This document shows positions 1-12,066 of a DNA stretch of 64,000 nt, piece by piece (the first letter of the stretch is position 1; the number at the start of each line of letters is the position of its first letter). The notes below the pieces were generated by a model. The model saw only the letters and a program-made list of their open reading frames with translations. It was not told where the DNA came from and searched no databases. Both the position numbers and the translations under genes were made by a program. The stretch is from Lineus longissimus (lineage: Eukaryota; Nemertea; Pilidiophora; Heteronemertea; Lineidae), in contig NC_088310.1 of NCBI RefSeq assembly GCF_910592395.1, positions 28,413,491-28,477,490 of the forward strand. Reading direction: 5' to 3'.

Positions 1-335
1 TCTGATATGCCACGAGATCCTTCACCGTCAATTCCCTTACCGTCTTCGGATGCGCATCCGATATGCCACGAGATCCTTCACCGTCAATTCCCTTACCGTC
101 GTCGGATGCGCATCCGATATGCCACGAGATCCTTTACCGTCAATTTCTTTACCGTCATCGGATGCGCATCCGATATGCCACGAGATCCTTCACCGTCAAT
201 TCCCTTACCGTCTTCGGATGCGCATCCGATATGCCACGAGATCCTTCACCATCAATTCCTATACCGTCATTGGATGCCACCAGATTTTTTGTAACTTCAC
301 CGTCAATTCCTATACCGTCATGGATGCCACCAGAT
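1..335. repeat. 56-bp minisatellite at window edge
   Basis: A 56-bp unit beginning with the word ATATGCCACGAGATCC recurs at 5, 61, 117, 173 and 229, an exact period of 56. The array begins at the window edge, so it probably extends leftwards. After about 285 it decays into two shortened units (ACCGTCAATTCCTATACCGTCA) and ends near 335. Open frames across it on both strands are by-products of the repeat. Confidence 0.93.
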
Positions 336-2099
336 TTGTTCGCGTTGTAAAGGTTTCGGGGATACGACCAATGCATGCGAGCACCGTCGGCGGAACCCCA
401 AACCGCCCTCTCGATCTATCCTAAGGACAAGCCACTCTCGTGACCGCCACGTTTACGGACTCCGGACCTCCAGACTTTAGAGACCGAGCTTTTCTTTACC
501 TTACAATTACTGTATACTCGGCGCCTCACTTATATGTGTGTTGTTTTTTTCACATACATTGTTCTCGTGGTTTTCGAAAAAGTAGGCCTAAAATGTTATA
601 GTGTCTAAAAACAATATTCAGTTAATGGAATTACACTTTTTTCCATTACTGCTTGCTTGATATTGCCCTAACAACTTTTTCATGAATCAATTTGAGCATT
701 ATGTTTACAACGTAGTTATTATAGCACGAAATATGAGTCTAAAATGCCAAATACTTGCAACTATTATGTTAATCACTGAAATCTTAGTGTACTAATTGCT
801 CGGTTATTGCGCCCCTAAATCAACGTACTGACAACGCTACCTCCCCGGAACTCAAACTTTAAAGTGAGTTAATTGTAATCTTACTCTCTATATACCAAAG
901 TGATTTACCTAGGAATACAGTTGCACTTCACTGAAAACTTTATGATGTGTTGATGAGTTCAATGAATCCTTCGATTCCTTTGGTTTTCTTGGCGAACTGA
1001 CGTCCGACAATCAATGACCCGTTGACGTGTATCTGCAATACGCCATTGCCGTAGTGTGTAAACAGATCTATTTTTGGACGAAACTCAGCCCCTCACAAAC
1101 TGGTCCATTTCGCCAATGATGACACTGCTTCTAGACTGTACCACAGCACTTTAAGCTGTAGCAGCGCTAAGCAAGAGTCAAGACAAATGTCCGCTGCCAA
1201 CCGCTGCTGGACCAACCCCCTCGCCCGCCCCCCATCATGATATCAGATTCAGAGGCCTGGCTGAGCCCTGTGATTTAGCCAAATTCAATATGATTCTTTT
1301 CTACTGTGATGTTAAGGCCCTTGTGTCATGCAGCGTATTCGGTAGCACCGGTACACAACTTATGTTAAACCGCGACGTCTGCTGCAATTCAAATTGATAT
1401 GACGCCAACGGAATTGTGACGACTTGTTTCTCAAATCTTTTAGTGAACAGTGATCACGGGCTGTGGGAATTCCGAAGGGATGGTGTAGAGTATCGCCACA
1501 ACAATGTTGATATGATCACTCGTCGTTTCAGCGGGCATGACTTGGTACATCCAGTGACCCAGCAAAAAGTAGCCTCGGTACAGCCAGAAGTAGCAACAAA
1601 TCGCAAAAGGGGATCCTTGTCTGACTGGTGGCTGGACCACATGGTAGGTCACCATCAAATAAGGGAGTGGATCCAGCACAGCTGGATAGAGGGGGCCCCG
1701 TTGAGGGCGAAGCCTGAATATGGTGAGGGCTCGCCCTCACAATCACATGAAAGCGCAGTAGGCGCTCACCCACGAAGGGAGGTCTGGGGGTCTCCAGCAG
1801 GAAAATTTTGAAACTGAGATGCTCTCAGATGCGTTTCCCAAGTGTCTGAGAGACGATGTTTACTCGTTAATTCACTGCAAAGAAATGCATAACGAAAAAG
1901 CCACCTATGTTTTCTTCTTTGAGTTGTGAGGAGAATATTTCAAATCATTTGAGCAGCAGTGTCTAACCTACAACGCGGTCAATGATTTCCACTGTGTTTT
2001 TGTTTTCACTGTTTCAGACACTTGTTGGAAAAGGAAGGACCAAAGGTGCCATCGTCGAGGGCCAAGATAGATGAAGAGATTGAAGCCTGGGCTGCACAC
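336..2099. other. Gene-free stretch, nothing recognised
   Basis: AT-rich, unannotated DNA. An open frame of about 130 codons at 1416-1811 and overlapping frames on the other strand give no protein pattern I recognise and lack supporting splice sites, so no gene is called. Confidence 0.5.
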
Positions 2100-2312
2100 A
2101 ATCCTGTTAGTAACAAAAAAAGAAGGAAAAAATGCTGTCCCATTTGTCCATATGCCCAGCGCCAGAACCCATTTATACATCTGGGTAGTGAGGCAAGTGT
2201 CTAAGAGACCTGCCTGAGTCTCTCACCGACTGTAGGATTCGAACCAGGGACCTCTTGACCTCTAGTTGAGAATCTGAGCCACTAGTCCATAGTGTGTCGT
2301 GTAGATTCACGC
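2100..2312 (-). mobile_element. tRNA-derived SINE
   Basis: Read on the minus strand from about 2312 there is a tRNA-like head: an A-box-like TAGTGGCTCAGATTC, then, after a spacer, a clear B box GGTTCGAATCC (near 2230-2240), followed by a body with ATAAATGGGTTCTGGCGC. This head-plus-body layout is that of pol III-transcribed SINEs of marine invertebrates. It does not fold as a complete tRNA, so it is not called a tRNA gene. The 3' limit is approximate. Confidence 0.6.
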
Positions 2313-2989
2313 TGGTCTTGCTCTTCGATCTTGTCACGTCACATCCTTGTCCCTTGCTCTGCCACAATCATGTACTGTATTGAATTGAATTCTATTTTCT
2401 GTCTTCAGAAAATCTAGGAAGAAGTCGCCACCCACTAATGATCTCATCCAAGTTTACCAAAGACTCCAAAGCAGTGTAGGAGAGGAATGGTGGCCTGTTC
2501 GAACAGGCATGGACTGAATCGCCAGCTCTCATCTCCCTAGTCACTCCGATGGCCACGTGTCGCTCCTCGATCAACAGCGATTTCAATGAATGATGCGTTG
2601 ATGTGGGCAAAAAGTGAATCCTTTCTCGCCTTTGAACTCTGGTGTTCGTCGTATCAATCAATTTTGATTGTCGAGCAACTTGTGGGCACACCTCAACTTG
2701 TTAGTGGGAAGTAATTTGCAATAGAGTGACTTACTTTTATTGCTATATTTTATTGTATTTTTTCACTTCACATCATTGTTATTTTGAAAAATCCTGCCAA
2801 AATTCTGTTGACTGTTTGTTGTCGACAAGAGTCTATGTTTCATGAATAACAAGGCTGTGTTCTGTACATTGTATTCCGTCTTTAGTCTCCTGTCTTTGCA
2901 TCTGTTTTCATTATTTTGTTGCCTTAAAAGAGGGCAACGTTAAGTCGGTGAATTGGTTTGGATGGAGATGACCCTTAAGAAAAAATCTC
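2313..2989. other. Gene-free stretch, nothing recognised
   Basis: No coding pattern, RNA gene or mobile element could be supported here. Short open frames on the minus strand show no recognisable protein. Confidence 0.5.
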
Positions 2990-3175
2990 AGATTCACCAT
3001 GGTAAAATCGGAGTTGACCATGCTCACCATGGTGAATGCAGCGTTCACCATGGTGAATTCAAAGTTTACCATGCTCACCATGAATGTAGAATTTACCATG
3101 CTCACCATGGTAAAATATTTCACCGTCCCAATTCACTATGGTGAAGTGCTGTCAGATTGCCATGGTGAAATTGAG
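2990..3175. repeat. Degenerate CACCATGGTGAA-type short repeat
   Basis: A palindromic core (CACCATGGTGA, variants ACCATGCTCACCATG) recurs about ten times over 180 bp with irregular 15-30 bp spacing. Because the core is its own reverse complement, similar reading frames appear on both strands. No gene is implied. Confidence 0.75.
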
Positions 3176-3404
3176 ACACATTATTTTATCCTTAGGGTAG
3201 GCCCCCTACACCAACACCTAACACTTTCTCAACCCCAATACTTGACCTGACCCAATGTATGTCTGCCCTTATCGGCCCAGAAACTCCCCAACCCAAGCAA
3301 AATCATGAAGCCCATTGCACTATTGTCCGTCTTCTGTCATGGTACAGGCAACGGCAATTGCGATTGGTGAAATCCCAATATCTTTCTGTCTGCATGGTCT
3401 GTGG

Positions 3405-3945
3405 GATGTTGAAACAATCAACCTCTGCCAGCTGCTTATCTATTCAGATTGCGAAGGCCTTGACACAACATAAAAACTCTGACGCGAAACAACTACCCTC
3501 TGCCAGCTGGTTATCTGGTCAGGTTGGGAAGACCTTGACACAACCTAAAAATTACACTAAGGTTACCGCTAATGAACTTTGGAGACGACAGGACAGCCTA
3601 CGTAACAACCAACCTCTTCCAGCTGGATATCTGGTCAGGTTGGGAAGACATTGACACAACCTTCAAAGGGTCCTTTAGCTGTACAAGACAAAATTACACT
3701 GTGATACAAGACAACTGATTTGGTTGTACCGTGATAATCATCTCACAAGGACGGAAAATGGAACAACCAACATCTGCCAGCTGGTTATCTGGTCAGGTTG
3801 GGAAGTCATTGACACAACTTCAAATGGTCATTTTGCTGTACAAGACAACTGATGTGGTTGTACCGTGGAAATCATCTCACAAGGACGGACAATGGAACAA
3901 CCAACCTCTGCCAGCTGGTTATCTGATCTCACGAGACTGGCAGTA
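3405..3945. repeat. Dispersed 40-bp unit, five copies
   Basis: The phrase CTCTGCCAGCTGGTTATCTG, usually followed by GTCAGGTTGGGAAG and TTGACACAAC, recurs near 3421, 3490, 3610, 3772 and 3905. Spacing is irregular (about 70-160 bp), and a second shared phrase, TACAAGACAACTGAT, lies between the last copies. It looks like a decayed composite tandem repeat rather than a gene. Confidence 0.7.
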
Positions 3946-4132
3946 CACAATATCTACCTGACAACTTGAGTACTACTTGGGACCACAGTCATCTTAAACG
4001 TGCCACCAAAATGACGTCAATATCTACATAAAAATACTTTACTTGATCAATTTGTCTACAGTGTAATTTTGGAAAGAAACCCTCAAATTCGTTGTCAGTC
4101 CTCGTTTGATTTTTAGCCGTAGCACTAGCAGT

Positions 4133-4250
4133 GGGTGATATGAATAAAGACTAGCAAATGCTTTTACTCCGGTTTTGTACAGAAAGGCCTAGTGTAAATG
4201 TACATGGAGATTTAGATAAAAGCATTTGCTAGTCTTTATTCATATCACCC
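4133..4250. mobile_element. 118-bp element with perfect 34-bp inverted arms
   Basis: Bases 4133-4166 and 4217-4250 are exact reverse complements over 34 bp, with a 50-bp loop. The arms start GGGTGATATGAATAAAG and end CTTTATTCATATCACCC. The arms are identical while the loop is unrelated, as expected of a young MITE or foldback element; the transcript would be a long hairpin. No coding potential. The superfamily is not identified, and no clear target-site duplication was seen. Confidence 0.6.
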
Positions 4251-5185
4251 ATTGGTCTCAAATCATCCACAACAATCAACAGAACATTGGGTTTCTGGGA
4301 ATGTGCGATACCTGAAACAAATGCCAACACAACCGAGATGAAAGTGGATACAGAATTGTGACAAAGATACTGATGATAACATCACACATGCCAATGGAGT
4401 ATTTAATTGTGCTGGCTCCTCAATTAGAAATTACTCGAAGAGAAATCTGTCCAAGAGACATCTCCAATAATCATATGGGCAGTCTCATCAGTCAGTCGGT
4501 CCTAAAGACATTTCTAATAAACATGGGGACAATCTCTTCCGAGTGGTAATCTGTCCAATTGACCACGACCAAGTATCTGATTTATAATAGGGGCACATTA
4601 GCAAAACCAAAATATTGATCTTTCAGAAATTAGTTAGGTATCAAACTTTCGTTTATCTGCTCAACGTTTTGAAGTGGTAGTGATCGCATAATAGACGAAC
4701 GCCTGCTGACCAAATACTCGTAGCACAGTGACATGTGCATATCTTTGCTAATTTTGACTATTTTGCTATACAGCCATGTATATGCAACATAGTTAATTTA
4801 TTCTAAGATATGCATGCATGCATGCCATGACGACCAATATTGAGGATCACCGATTGTTGATGTCTGGGGCATGACCTATCCTCCCATTGCATGCCCCTAC
4901 ATCCTCTATATAATGGTACCGGTACTGTTTACATCAGTCAAGGAGACACATATTGATGGATACCATCGGTATGTGGTCTTGAGAAGCCGGTGTAACATCT
5001 GTGGTTGTTTCCCATGTGTCAGTGTTTCCAAACAATAGGCAGCTAGAGAGACCACGACTTTTCAATAGGGGGGATACACAGAAAAACTTGTCAATCTATT
5101 TTTGAGCGTTCCCAAACAATGAGGGGAAACACTCAAAAACAGAAACACTCAAAAACATTACACCGGTTCCAATGACCACTCGTAC
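4251..5185. other. Gene-free stretch, nothing recognised
   Basis: AT-rich sequence without a supportable coding frame. It has a short alternating-purine tract (GCATGCATGCATGC near 4812). Confidence 0.45.
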
Positions 5186-5385
5186 TCTGGAAAGAAGCTG
5201 AGATTGCTCTGGGACTCGCTAGTCCCCACGGGCCCGGCTATAAAACACCGGCACCCCGACATGCTCGTCTTCTATGAGAAGGAAAAGGAGGTTCTAATCA
5301 TCGAGATAGCTGTCAGCTCCGACAGACACGGCCTAGCACGTGCGGAGGAGAAACGATCGAAGTACTGTGGCTGTGACTATCTCAT
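5186..5385 (+). pseudogene. LINE reverse transcriptase C-terminal fragment
   Basis: The frame containing 5204-5385 reads ...AIKHRHPDMLVFYEKEKE, then VLIIEIAVSSDRH, then AEEKRSKY. The pattern H-R-P-D-(hydrophobic), a KE-rich turn, (I/V)IEIAV-x-x-D and EEK-x-x-KY is that of the region after the reverse transcriptase domain in many non-LTR retrotransposons (recalled family pattern). Only about 60 codons remain; no RT catalytic motif lies upstream. At about 5380 it passes directly into the 68-bp satellite. A dead fragment. Confidence 0.6.
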
Positions 5386-5850
5386 CTCTCTCATCATGTT
5401 GTCAACACGGTGGAGCAGCCAGGACTGATTCGGCCTGGCTGTGACTTCCTCATCTCTCTCACCATGTTGACAACTTGGCAGAGCAGCCAAGACTAATTTG
5501 GCCTGGCTGTGACTGTCTCATCTCTCTCACCATATTAACAACTAGGCAGTGCGGCGAAGACTGATGCCGCCTGGCTGTGACTGTCTCATCTCTCTCACCA
5601 TATAGACAACTTGGCAGAGCAGCCAAGACTGATTTGGCCTGGCTGTGACTGTCTCTCATCACTTTCACCATGTAGACAACTTGGCAGAGCAGCCGAGACT
5701 GATTTGGCCTGGCTGTGATTGTCTCATCTCTCTCGCCATATTAACAACTAGGCAGTGCGGCGAAGATTGATGCGGCCTGGCTGTGACTGTCTCATCACTC
5801 TCATCATGTTGTCAACACGGTGGAGCAGCCAGGACTGATTCGGCCTGTCT
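5361..5850 (+). repeat. 68-bp satellite array
   Basis: The word GGCCTGGCTGTGACT and the following GTCTCATCTCTCTCACCAT recur at 5432, 5500, about 5568, 5636, 5706 and 5774: period 68 bp with one 70-bp spacing. Two monomer subtypes (CAACTTGGCAGAGCAGCC and CAACTAGGCAGTGCGGCG) are interleaved, which suggests a higher-order pattern. About seven monomers. Confidence 0.9.
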
Positions 5851-5879
5851 TGTCAACACTATGAGTAAGATGCAGTCAG

Positions 5880-6205
5880 AACAACATCGAATTGTCTTGC
5901 CAACAAGACAGTCACAACCAAACCGAAATAGCCGTGGCATCTCCACTGTTTTGCCAGCACGGCATTTGCAACGTGACGAATTGAGCGAGGCAGCTCCCCC
6001 GTGTCGCCTCCATGTAATCTTTGAAGTTCTGAAGTTTCGTATACCCAGATTGGTCACAACCACGATATCGAATGGAACTGTCGTGTCATGACGGTTAGAT
6101 TGATGAGAAAGTCACAACCAGGCATAATCGGGCAAGACAGCTTCACCGTCTCACCAAAGCTGTGAGATTAATGAGAAAGTCACAACCAGACCGAATGGGA
6201 CCTCG
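5880..6205 (-). repeat. Degenerate satellite monomers in reverse orientation
   Basis: GACAGTCACAACCA (near 5918) and GATGAGAAAGTCACAACCAG (near 6101 and, with one change, 6170) are reverse complements of the core of the 68-bp satellite just upstream. The array therefore flips orientation near 5850-5880, leaving two or three older monomers on the other strand. Confidence 0.6.
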
Positions 6206-7186
6206 CTAACTCCACTGTCGTCATGTGTGTGTCGTAGCAAGGTGAATGCGAGAGAGGCTGGTATTGGCTAGAAGCGAACCAGCTGGAGGTGGGGGACATC
6301 TCGGTATACAGAGGCCAGAGCAACAGCCAGCGTCACTATCGAACCCTCTGTAGTGATCAAGGGTAAGGTACGTCAATACCACTGTAAAACCGCCCAGGGG
6401 CCAGTGCAACTATGTGTCTTAAATAACAATCACTCAGTAAAACTATATTCAGTAAAAATCTTTGACAAAATAATTCTGCACATAAATTCTTTTTTAATTC
6501 TGATTTTTAATTCATACTATCCAGTACATATTTCCACTAACATGAATTATCCCCGCATATCAACTACATGATAGGTTAGGGTCCCTGCGCTGCAATTCTC
6601 ATTGAGTGATGAACACATGTTGTGAAAGACAATGACGCAAATACTGTCTCCTCAGTCGTGACAGTTGGTGGCAATACAAACAATGGCCCTGTGGCACAAC
6701 TGGTGTCTGGATTGTCTTGGACAATATAATAAGCTATACACAACACGGGATGTGTCATCATTCGACCTAGAAACACGGGTTATAACGATTTAACCGTTGG
6801 GTGTGCCCGTTGATCATTACTTTGAGTGTGACGCAGAGGGATACAGATACAGTTCTTAGGATTTCTCGTCACTCTAAACTATATTGGTCTTGCGTTTCTT
6901 TAAACACCTTTGTCATTGGACGAGGAGGGGGATTCGGGACGAAACACGGGGTCTTTCACGAGGGATAGTGAAAAGAGTTTTCATCCGGCCACACGGTTAA
7001 AACATCCCATGTAGGATACCATGTGCTTGTCTTTGGGTATTACGAAATATAACATGAGGTGCATGAAAGATATCTACAAACGTGGATATGGAGAGTAGTG
7101 GTCAAAAGTTGTAAAAGAAAATCTCAGAGAATAGACTAATAGAGAATAGAATAATTTTGCCGATTTATTTTAGGAGGAGTCTTACA
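6206..7186. other. Upstream region of the giant gene
   Basis: No coding frame is supported. A pyrimidine-poor but plausible acceptor (TTTATTTTAG, ending 7172) lies 14 bp before the ATG, so a non-coding first exon could lie further upstream. No TATA box or other promoter element was convincing. Confidence 0.4.
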
Positions 7187-10100
7187 ATGATAGCCAGTAA
7201 CTGTAATGGTTTCTGGTCGCGGCCTCTTTTACGTGTCCTCCTCGTGATCACCTCTGCTATAGTTATTGAAGCAGCAACCTGCCCAGATTGTGCCACTGCA
7301 CCATGGGGAGAATATGGCCTCTGCTCGGTTTCGTGCGGCGTCGGGGGCGTACAGGTTCGCCGGAGGACATGTGGGGCTACCTGTGAAGCCCAGGAGCAGA
7401 AGCGGCCAGGATGCAACCTTGTCGAGTGTCCCGTAGATTGTGAAGCAACTCCTTGGACAGACTGGCTACAATGCGTCTGCTATGACGGGAATCGTGTAGA
7501 ACTTGAGCAGTGGCTGTGCTCGCGGTACAGAAGCCGTAAAACCGAACCAAAGTTTGGTGGCAAGTGCATCCTTTATGAACAGAGAAATAATGGTACACTG
7601 TGTTGTAAGAAGGATTGTAAAGTGAGCGAATGGAGTCATTTCTATCATTGCGAGGCCAAGTGTGAGCAAAAGGGCATCCAAAGAAGATTGAGAAAGATTG
7701 TGCGACCAGCATCCTGCAAAGGTTGATATGTTTGTTTAATTTTAAAGGGGGACTATCTAGAGGGTCAAATTGGTAGTCTTCAAGTGGATAAAGTCCCTTT
7801 GTAAATGTCTTGTCCGTATCGTTTGGGGCTCTGGAGCGAATTATAGATTTGTTTCAGGTTTGCGCCTCACTTCTGATGGGAGACTTCGCGCAACCTGATC
7901 ACGGCTTGCTCCTAAACTGCCTCCTGCACTATTTCTATCAATGTGCACCAAAAATTGCGATTTTTTCCGCCTATTTCCAACCCCAAACGAGGTAACGATC
8001 TGTTCTTTATTATGTGATTCTCATTTTTACTATCAGGTTATTAGACAATCATATTCTACAAGCAGACGACCACACTTCTCTAATATTTCTCTGCCATGAT
8101 TACCATTTATTTTGCCAAATAGGTAAAGAATGTCCAACTAACTTTGAGGAGCAAAGAGAGTGCATGGGGATATGTTGCCCCATCGACTGTTTGGTAGGAG
8201 CTTGGAGCGAGTTTACAGAGTGTGATGCAGTGTGCGGCAGCGGATTCAAGACAAGACAAAGGTTCGTTGCAACTTTCAAACCGTGTTGTACATTAAATCT
8301 CTTACAGTTTTGCATGTTCCTGGTACATGTATCATACACATCCTGGCACCAGTTCTTTTCAACATACTCCACTCCTCGAGTTTTTGTATATGACGTATAG
8401 GAGTATCAAAAACCACTCTCAATATGCAAGGCTCAATATGTATCGTGTACAGCGAAGTGCCATGGTAGGACCTTCTCATCCATATCAGAACCAGTCCCAG
8501 ATCAATTCAACTGCACTTTCAGATCATTCACACCTCCGAAGTGCCTCGGAAAGGCCTGCCCACCAATATCAGAATCAGTGGAGAAGCAACCCTGTGTGAA
8601 GTATAACAACGCCGATTGTACGGTGAGTTGACATAACAACAATAGCCAGGCAATTCTGCTACTATTGTGAAGAACAGCCCTGTAATTGAGTTACTATTGT
8701 GAGGAACAGCCCTGTAATTGTGTTACTATTGTGAAGAACAGCCCTGTAATTGAGTTACTATTGTGAAGAACAGCCCTGTAATTGTGTTACTATTGTGAAG
8801 AACAGCCCTGTAATTGTGTTACTGTCAGAAAATGTAGTCATCTAATTCTGTTACTGTATTCTGATGACTATAGTGCTTTCGGGCATGTTTTGTCCGCAAT
8901 GTTCTCGGCTACTGGTCGAATTTATTTGAACTTTGGTTTTTATTGATGTGGTGTTCAAAACCAAAGTGTTCAATATCTTAGCCCTGTAATATCTAATGGC
9001 TGCATCTCTTTAAAAAATGAGAGCATACCTTTTCTCTTCAGGTGAGTTCGTTTGGACCATGGAGTGACTGTGTCCTGGCGAATGGTAAATGTGGCGCGGG
9101 GACAAAGACGCGTACCAGGACTATGGTGCAACAAAAAGTATGTAAGGGAGCAGAGTGCCCTGCTTTGACCGAGACCAAGGCCTGCTCTGGTCAGTGCTGT
9201 GTAACGGATTGCGTGGTCACCGACTGGACACAGTGGTCCGCTTGCAACGCTGGTTGCGGGGAAGGAATTAGGTGAGAGAATAGCAACTCCACACCAGATA
9301 CTTCTTTCATGTTATCGAAGGAACATACTGTATAAAGGAAGTCCATTCGTCATCATAACTAACCTTCCTTTATGGTAGGGAAGAGGGCGCTCGGAATGTA
9401 CGTAGTTATGTATATATAGGTCATTGGCCACGCCCTCCGTGTTCGTGAGTAGGCCTATGTGACCTCCGCCGTATGTTCGTGAGTAGGCCTATGTGACCTC
9501 CGCCGTATGAAAAAACTTGAAAGAAGGTCAAGCTATCAGTAGAGCGGTAAGCTTCATCCTACTTGCTATGCAGTCCGCACGCTTTTTTCATTGAGTCCAT
9601 CAATTGCATATATATCAGTGTACATTTACCTTGACTTATGATAGCGCCATCTATTGCATCTCTCGCTTCAGCGAGCGTAAGCGTACTGTGATGACCAACG
9701 ACGACTGTGGAGGTAAAGCTTGCCCTAAACTCTTTGAGACGAGAACGTGTACGGAGAGCGTGAAGAAGGCGTGTGTGATGAGCCAGTGGTCGGCCTGGAC
9801 CGAGTGTACATCCACATGCGGTACAGGCACACAGCAGGCAACCAGGATTGTGAAGACACCGGCCTACTGCGGCGAAGAATGCCCTGACCAGGATAAACTT
9901 TTGAAAACACAGAGTTGTGAGAGGTTCCTGAATGAAGATTGTAAGGTAAGCAATGCAACCATGGGTAGTTTGTTGGTGTGTCAAGAATTTTGGTTGAGGC
10001 GATGATTTGATGATCATCATACGAACGAGTATCAAGAAGCGAAATCTTCAGATGAATCATTCTTTATATCATGGTAGATTGACCCCACCCTGCTCCACCG

Positions 10101-12066
10101 AGGCCTCAGGTCCGCCAGTCTTAGTCTCTTATGCGTTGTTAATTCCTAGCAGCACATTGAGCATCAACAAAGTTCTGCCGTCTTTGCCTTTTCGACGGGT
10201 ATCTTCCCAAATATATCGAACATGCTATGTTGACTCGCTGCCAGGTGTTCTTCGGCTTTCCCCTGTGGCTTACCTGGTATCTATATAATAATACTGGAAG
10301 GGGGACGAATAAAGTCACACTTAGAGGTGTTAGATCGCCTTGAAATTTTGCATGAATGGTGGTGACACCTTGCCCTGATGCAACGTCTTGGTTTTGTTCA
10401 AAAATGTACTTCAGCGGAGCAGTAATGAGGGCTTTTTAATCGGACACTGTCTATTCTCCTTACCACCATTAGTTATGCAGGGGCTTAATCAATTACCTGC
10501 ACTCCCTGTGGGGTGAATAACATTACCTTTTGAACAGCTGGCTGTAGGGGATGATTGGAACAGCCGGTATACCTGCTGACCTGCTGAACCCAGTTTAATG
10601 TTATTTTCAATCCACGATTGCAGGTCACCTGATTTTTGAGATTTCGCGGGAAATGAAATTGTAAACAAACACATGTGTGCAGTTCAAATGTAAACAAAAA
10701 TTTATTTTTGTTACTTTTGGTTGCTGGACTTGGGTTTTCCCGCAGTTAGGAGCTGGGGTCAAATAGGTGGTCTATTGTTTATGGGTGCTGTTTTAGTCAG
10801 AGCTAGCCCTTGATTATGAAGGGATTTTCAAGTTAAGGTGACCATGGTCTGTTTATGTGCTCACCACAGCTTTCAATACTTGATGTATCTGAAGAGGCGC
10901 GCTGAACCTGACATGGCTTTATCAAGGAGCTGCTCATGCTGCTGAACTTTAGCTTGCCTGTCGACTAAGTGCCTTGCCCGAGACATTGCTACATGTAGGA
11001 GGAGCACGCATTTTAAAGTTACAGTAGTGATAGAACAATTGGTTCGAGCCATTTGGAAGCCGACATGTGAAGGCCTATCTGAGTTCTCCTTCTTCTTCTC
11101 TGTATAAAAAGGGCATATTGCTGACTAAGGAACGAGGCATATTGACATTGCCTCATCATCTCTATCGGACCAATTGATAAACTTTGTTATGCACTCATAC
11201 ATCACGCCACAGCTAGGTCCGAGTCTGTGGACAAATGGTTTGTTTAATTTGTCTCTTCGATATATCCCCTTTGATATTGCATTAGATTTTCATCGCAATT
11301 CAATCTATTCATGATCAAGATATAGCCCATTTGAACCTGCCTGCGCCACGGGTATAATGCTAGTTGCTTAGGATAGGCGTCCTCCGAATGTGGCCGATCC
11401 TCTCTCATTTGTGTTTGAGGACCTCCTCCCCGATTGGGGCTTGCTAAGCTCTCTCCCACAGTCCCTGATCTGACACCTGCTGCTGCCAGTAGGGGTAGAG
11501 GATTCTTCTCTTGTTGACAATTCTTTACACTTTGGTGATCATCTATTTGTGACCCGCCCCTGTCTTTGAGCCGTAGAGTAGACTTGACGTTTGAATCGAA
11601 GATTGGGATCTTGGTGTAAGCAGTAGAACTCTCCCTTGAGCTCCAAACCTTTCCCAGCATTAGGAACGCCGTCCGTGCCTTCCAAATGCTTGCCATGATT
11701 GTCGATGATATTAAACAAAATGATGAAGCAGTTGACTTCTTCCAGAGCTGTACCGCTAGGGTTATATCAGTGTTTCAAGCTGCTATCACTGCCAGTAGTT
11801 GGACCTTGTCGCCATGAATGCCTAGCCCTGTTGGTGCTATATATCTCGTTCTATAGGATGCTAGACTTGTCGTGCATCTGTTTTTGCCTGCGGGAAAGAA
11901 GGGAGAACATTTACACCGAAGGACTGACCGTAATAAAACTTTTCAGGTTAGCGGGTGGGGCCCATATGGCGATTGTGTTCGCAGCTGTAAAGGTGGGAGT
12001 AAGACGAGAACGAGGACGGTAATAACGCCACAAAAATGTAAAGGAAAGCCATGCCCCGATTTACAG
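7187..12066 (+). CDS. TSP1 block of the giant gene (exons 1-6)
   Basis: Exons: 7187-7721, 8123-8261, 8469-8622, 9042-9271, 9672-9945, 11947-12066. They encode the signal peptide and eight thrombospondin type 1 repeats. The typical W-x-x-W-x-x-C start is seen in TDWTQWSAC and MSQWSAWTEC, the CS-x-CG turn in SVSCGVG, TSTCGTG and NAGCGEG, and the R-x-R core in TKTRTRT (twice). Repeats 1-3 are divergent: repeat 2 lacks the second Cys layout. Each repeat ends in a C-x(2-3)-DC motif (PVDC, KKDC, PIDC, VTDC, NEDC) that leads straight into the next. WxxW tryptophans are C-mannosylated in the family; only some are kept here. The donors of exons 1 (GTTGAT) and 2 (GTTCGT) are weak, and the acceptor at 8468 is weak, so these three joins are the least certain. 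Confidence 0.82.

Noticed and set aside
1416-1811. Plus-strand frame of about 130 codons and its antisense frames
   Set aside because: No recognisable protein pattern, no splice or start support, in a repeat-rich region.
2205-2312. Functional tRNA gene on the minus strand
   Set aside because: A and B boxes are present but no complete cloverleaf or acceptor stem could be drawn; fits a SINE head. The same holds for 23300-23378.
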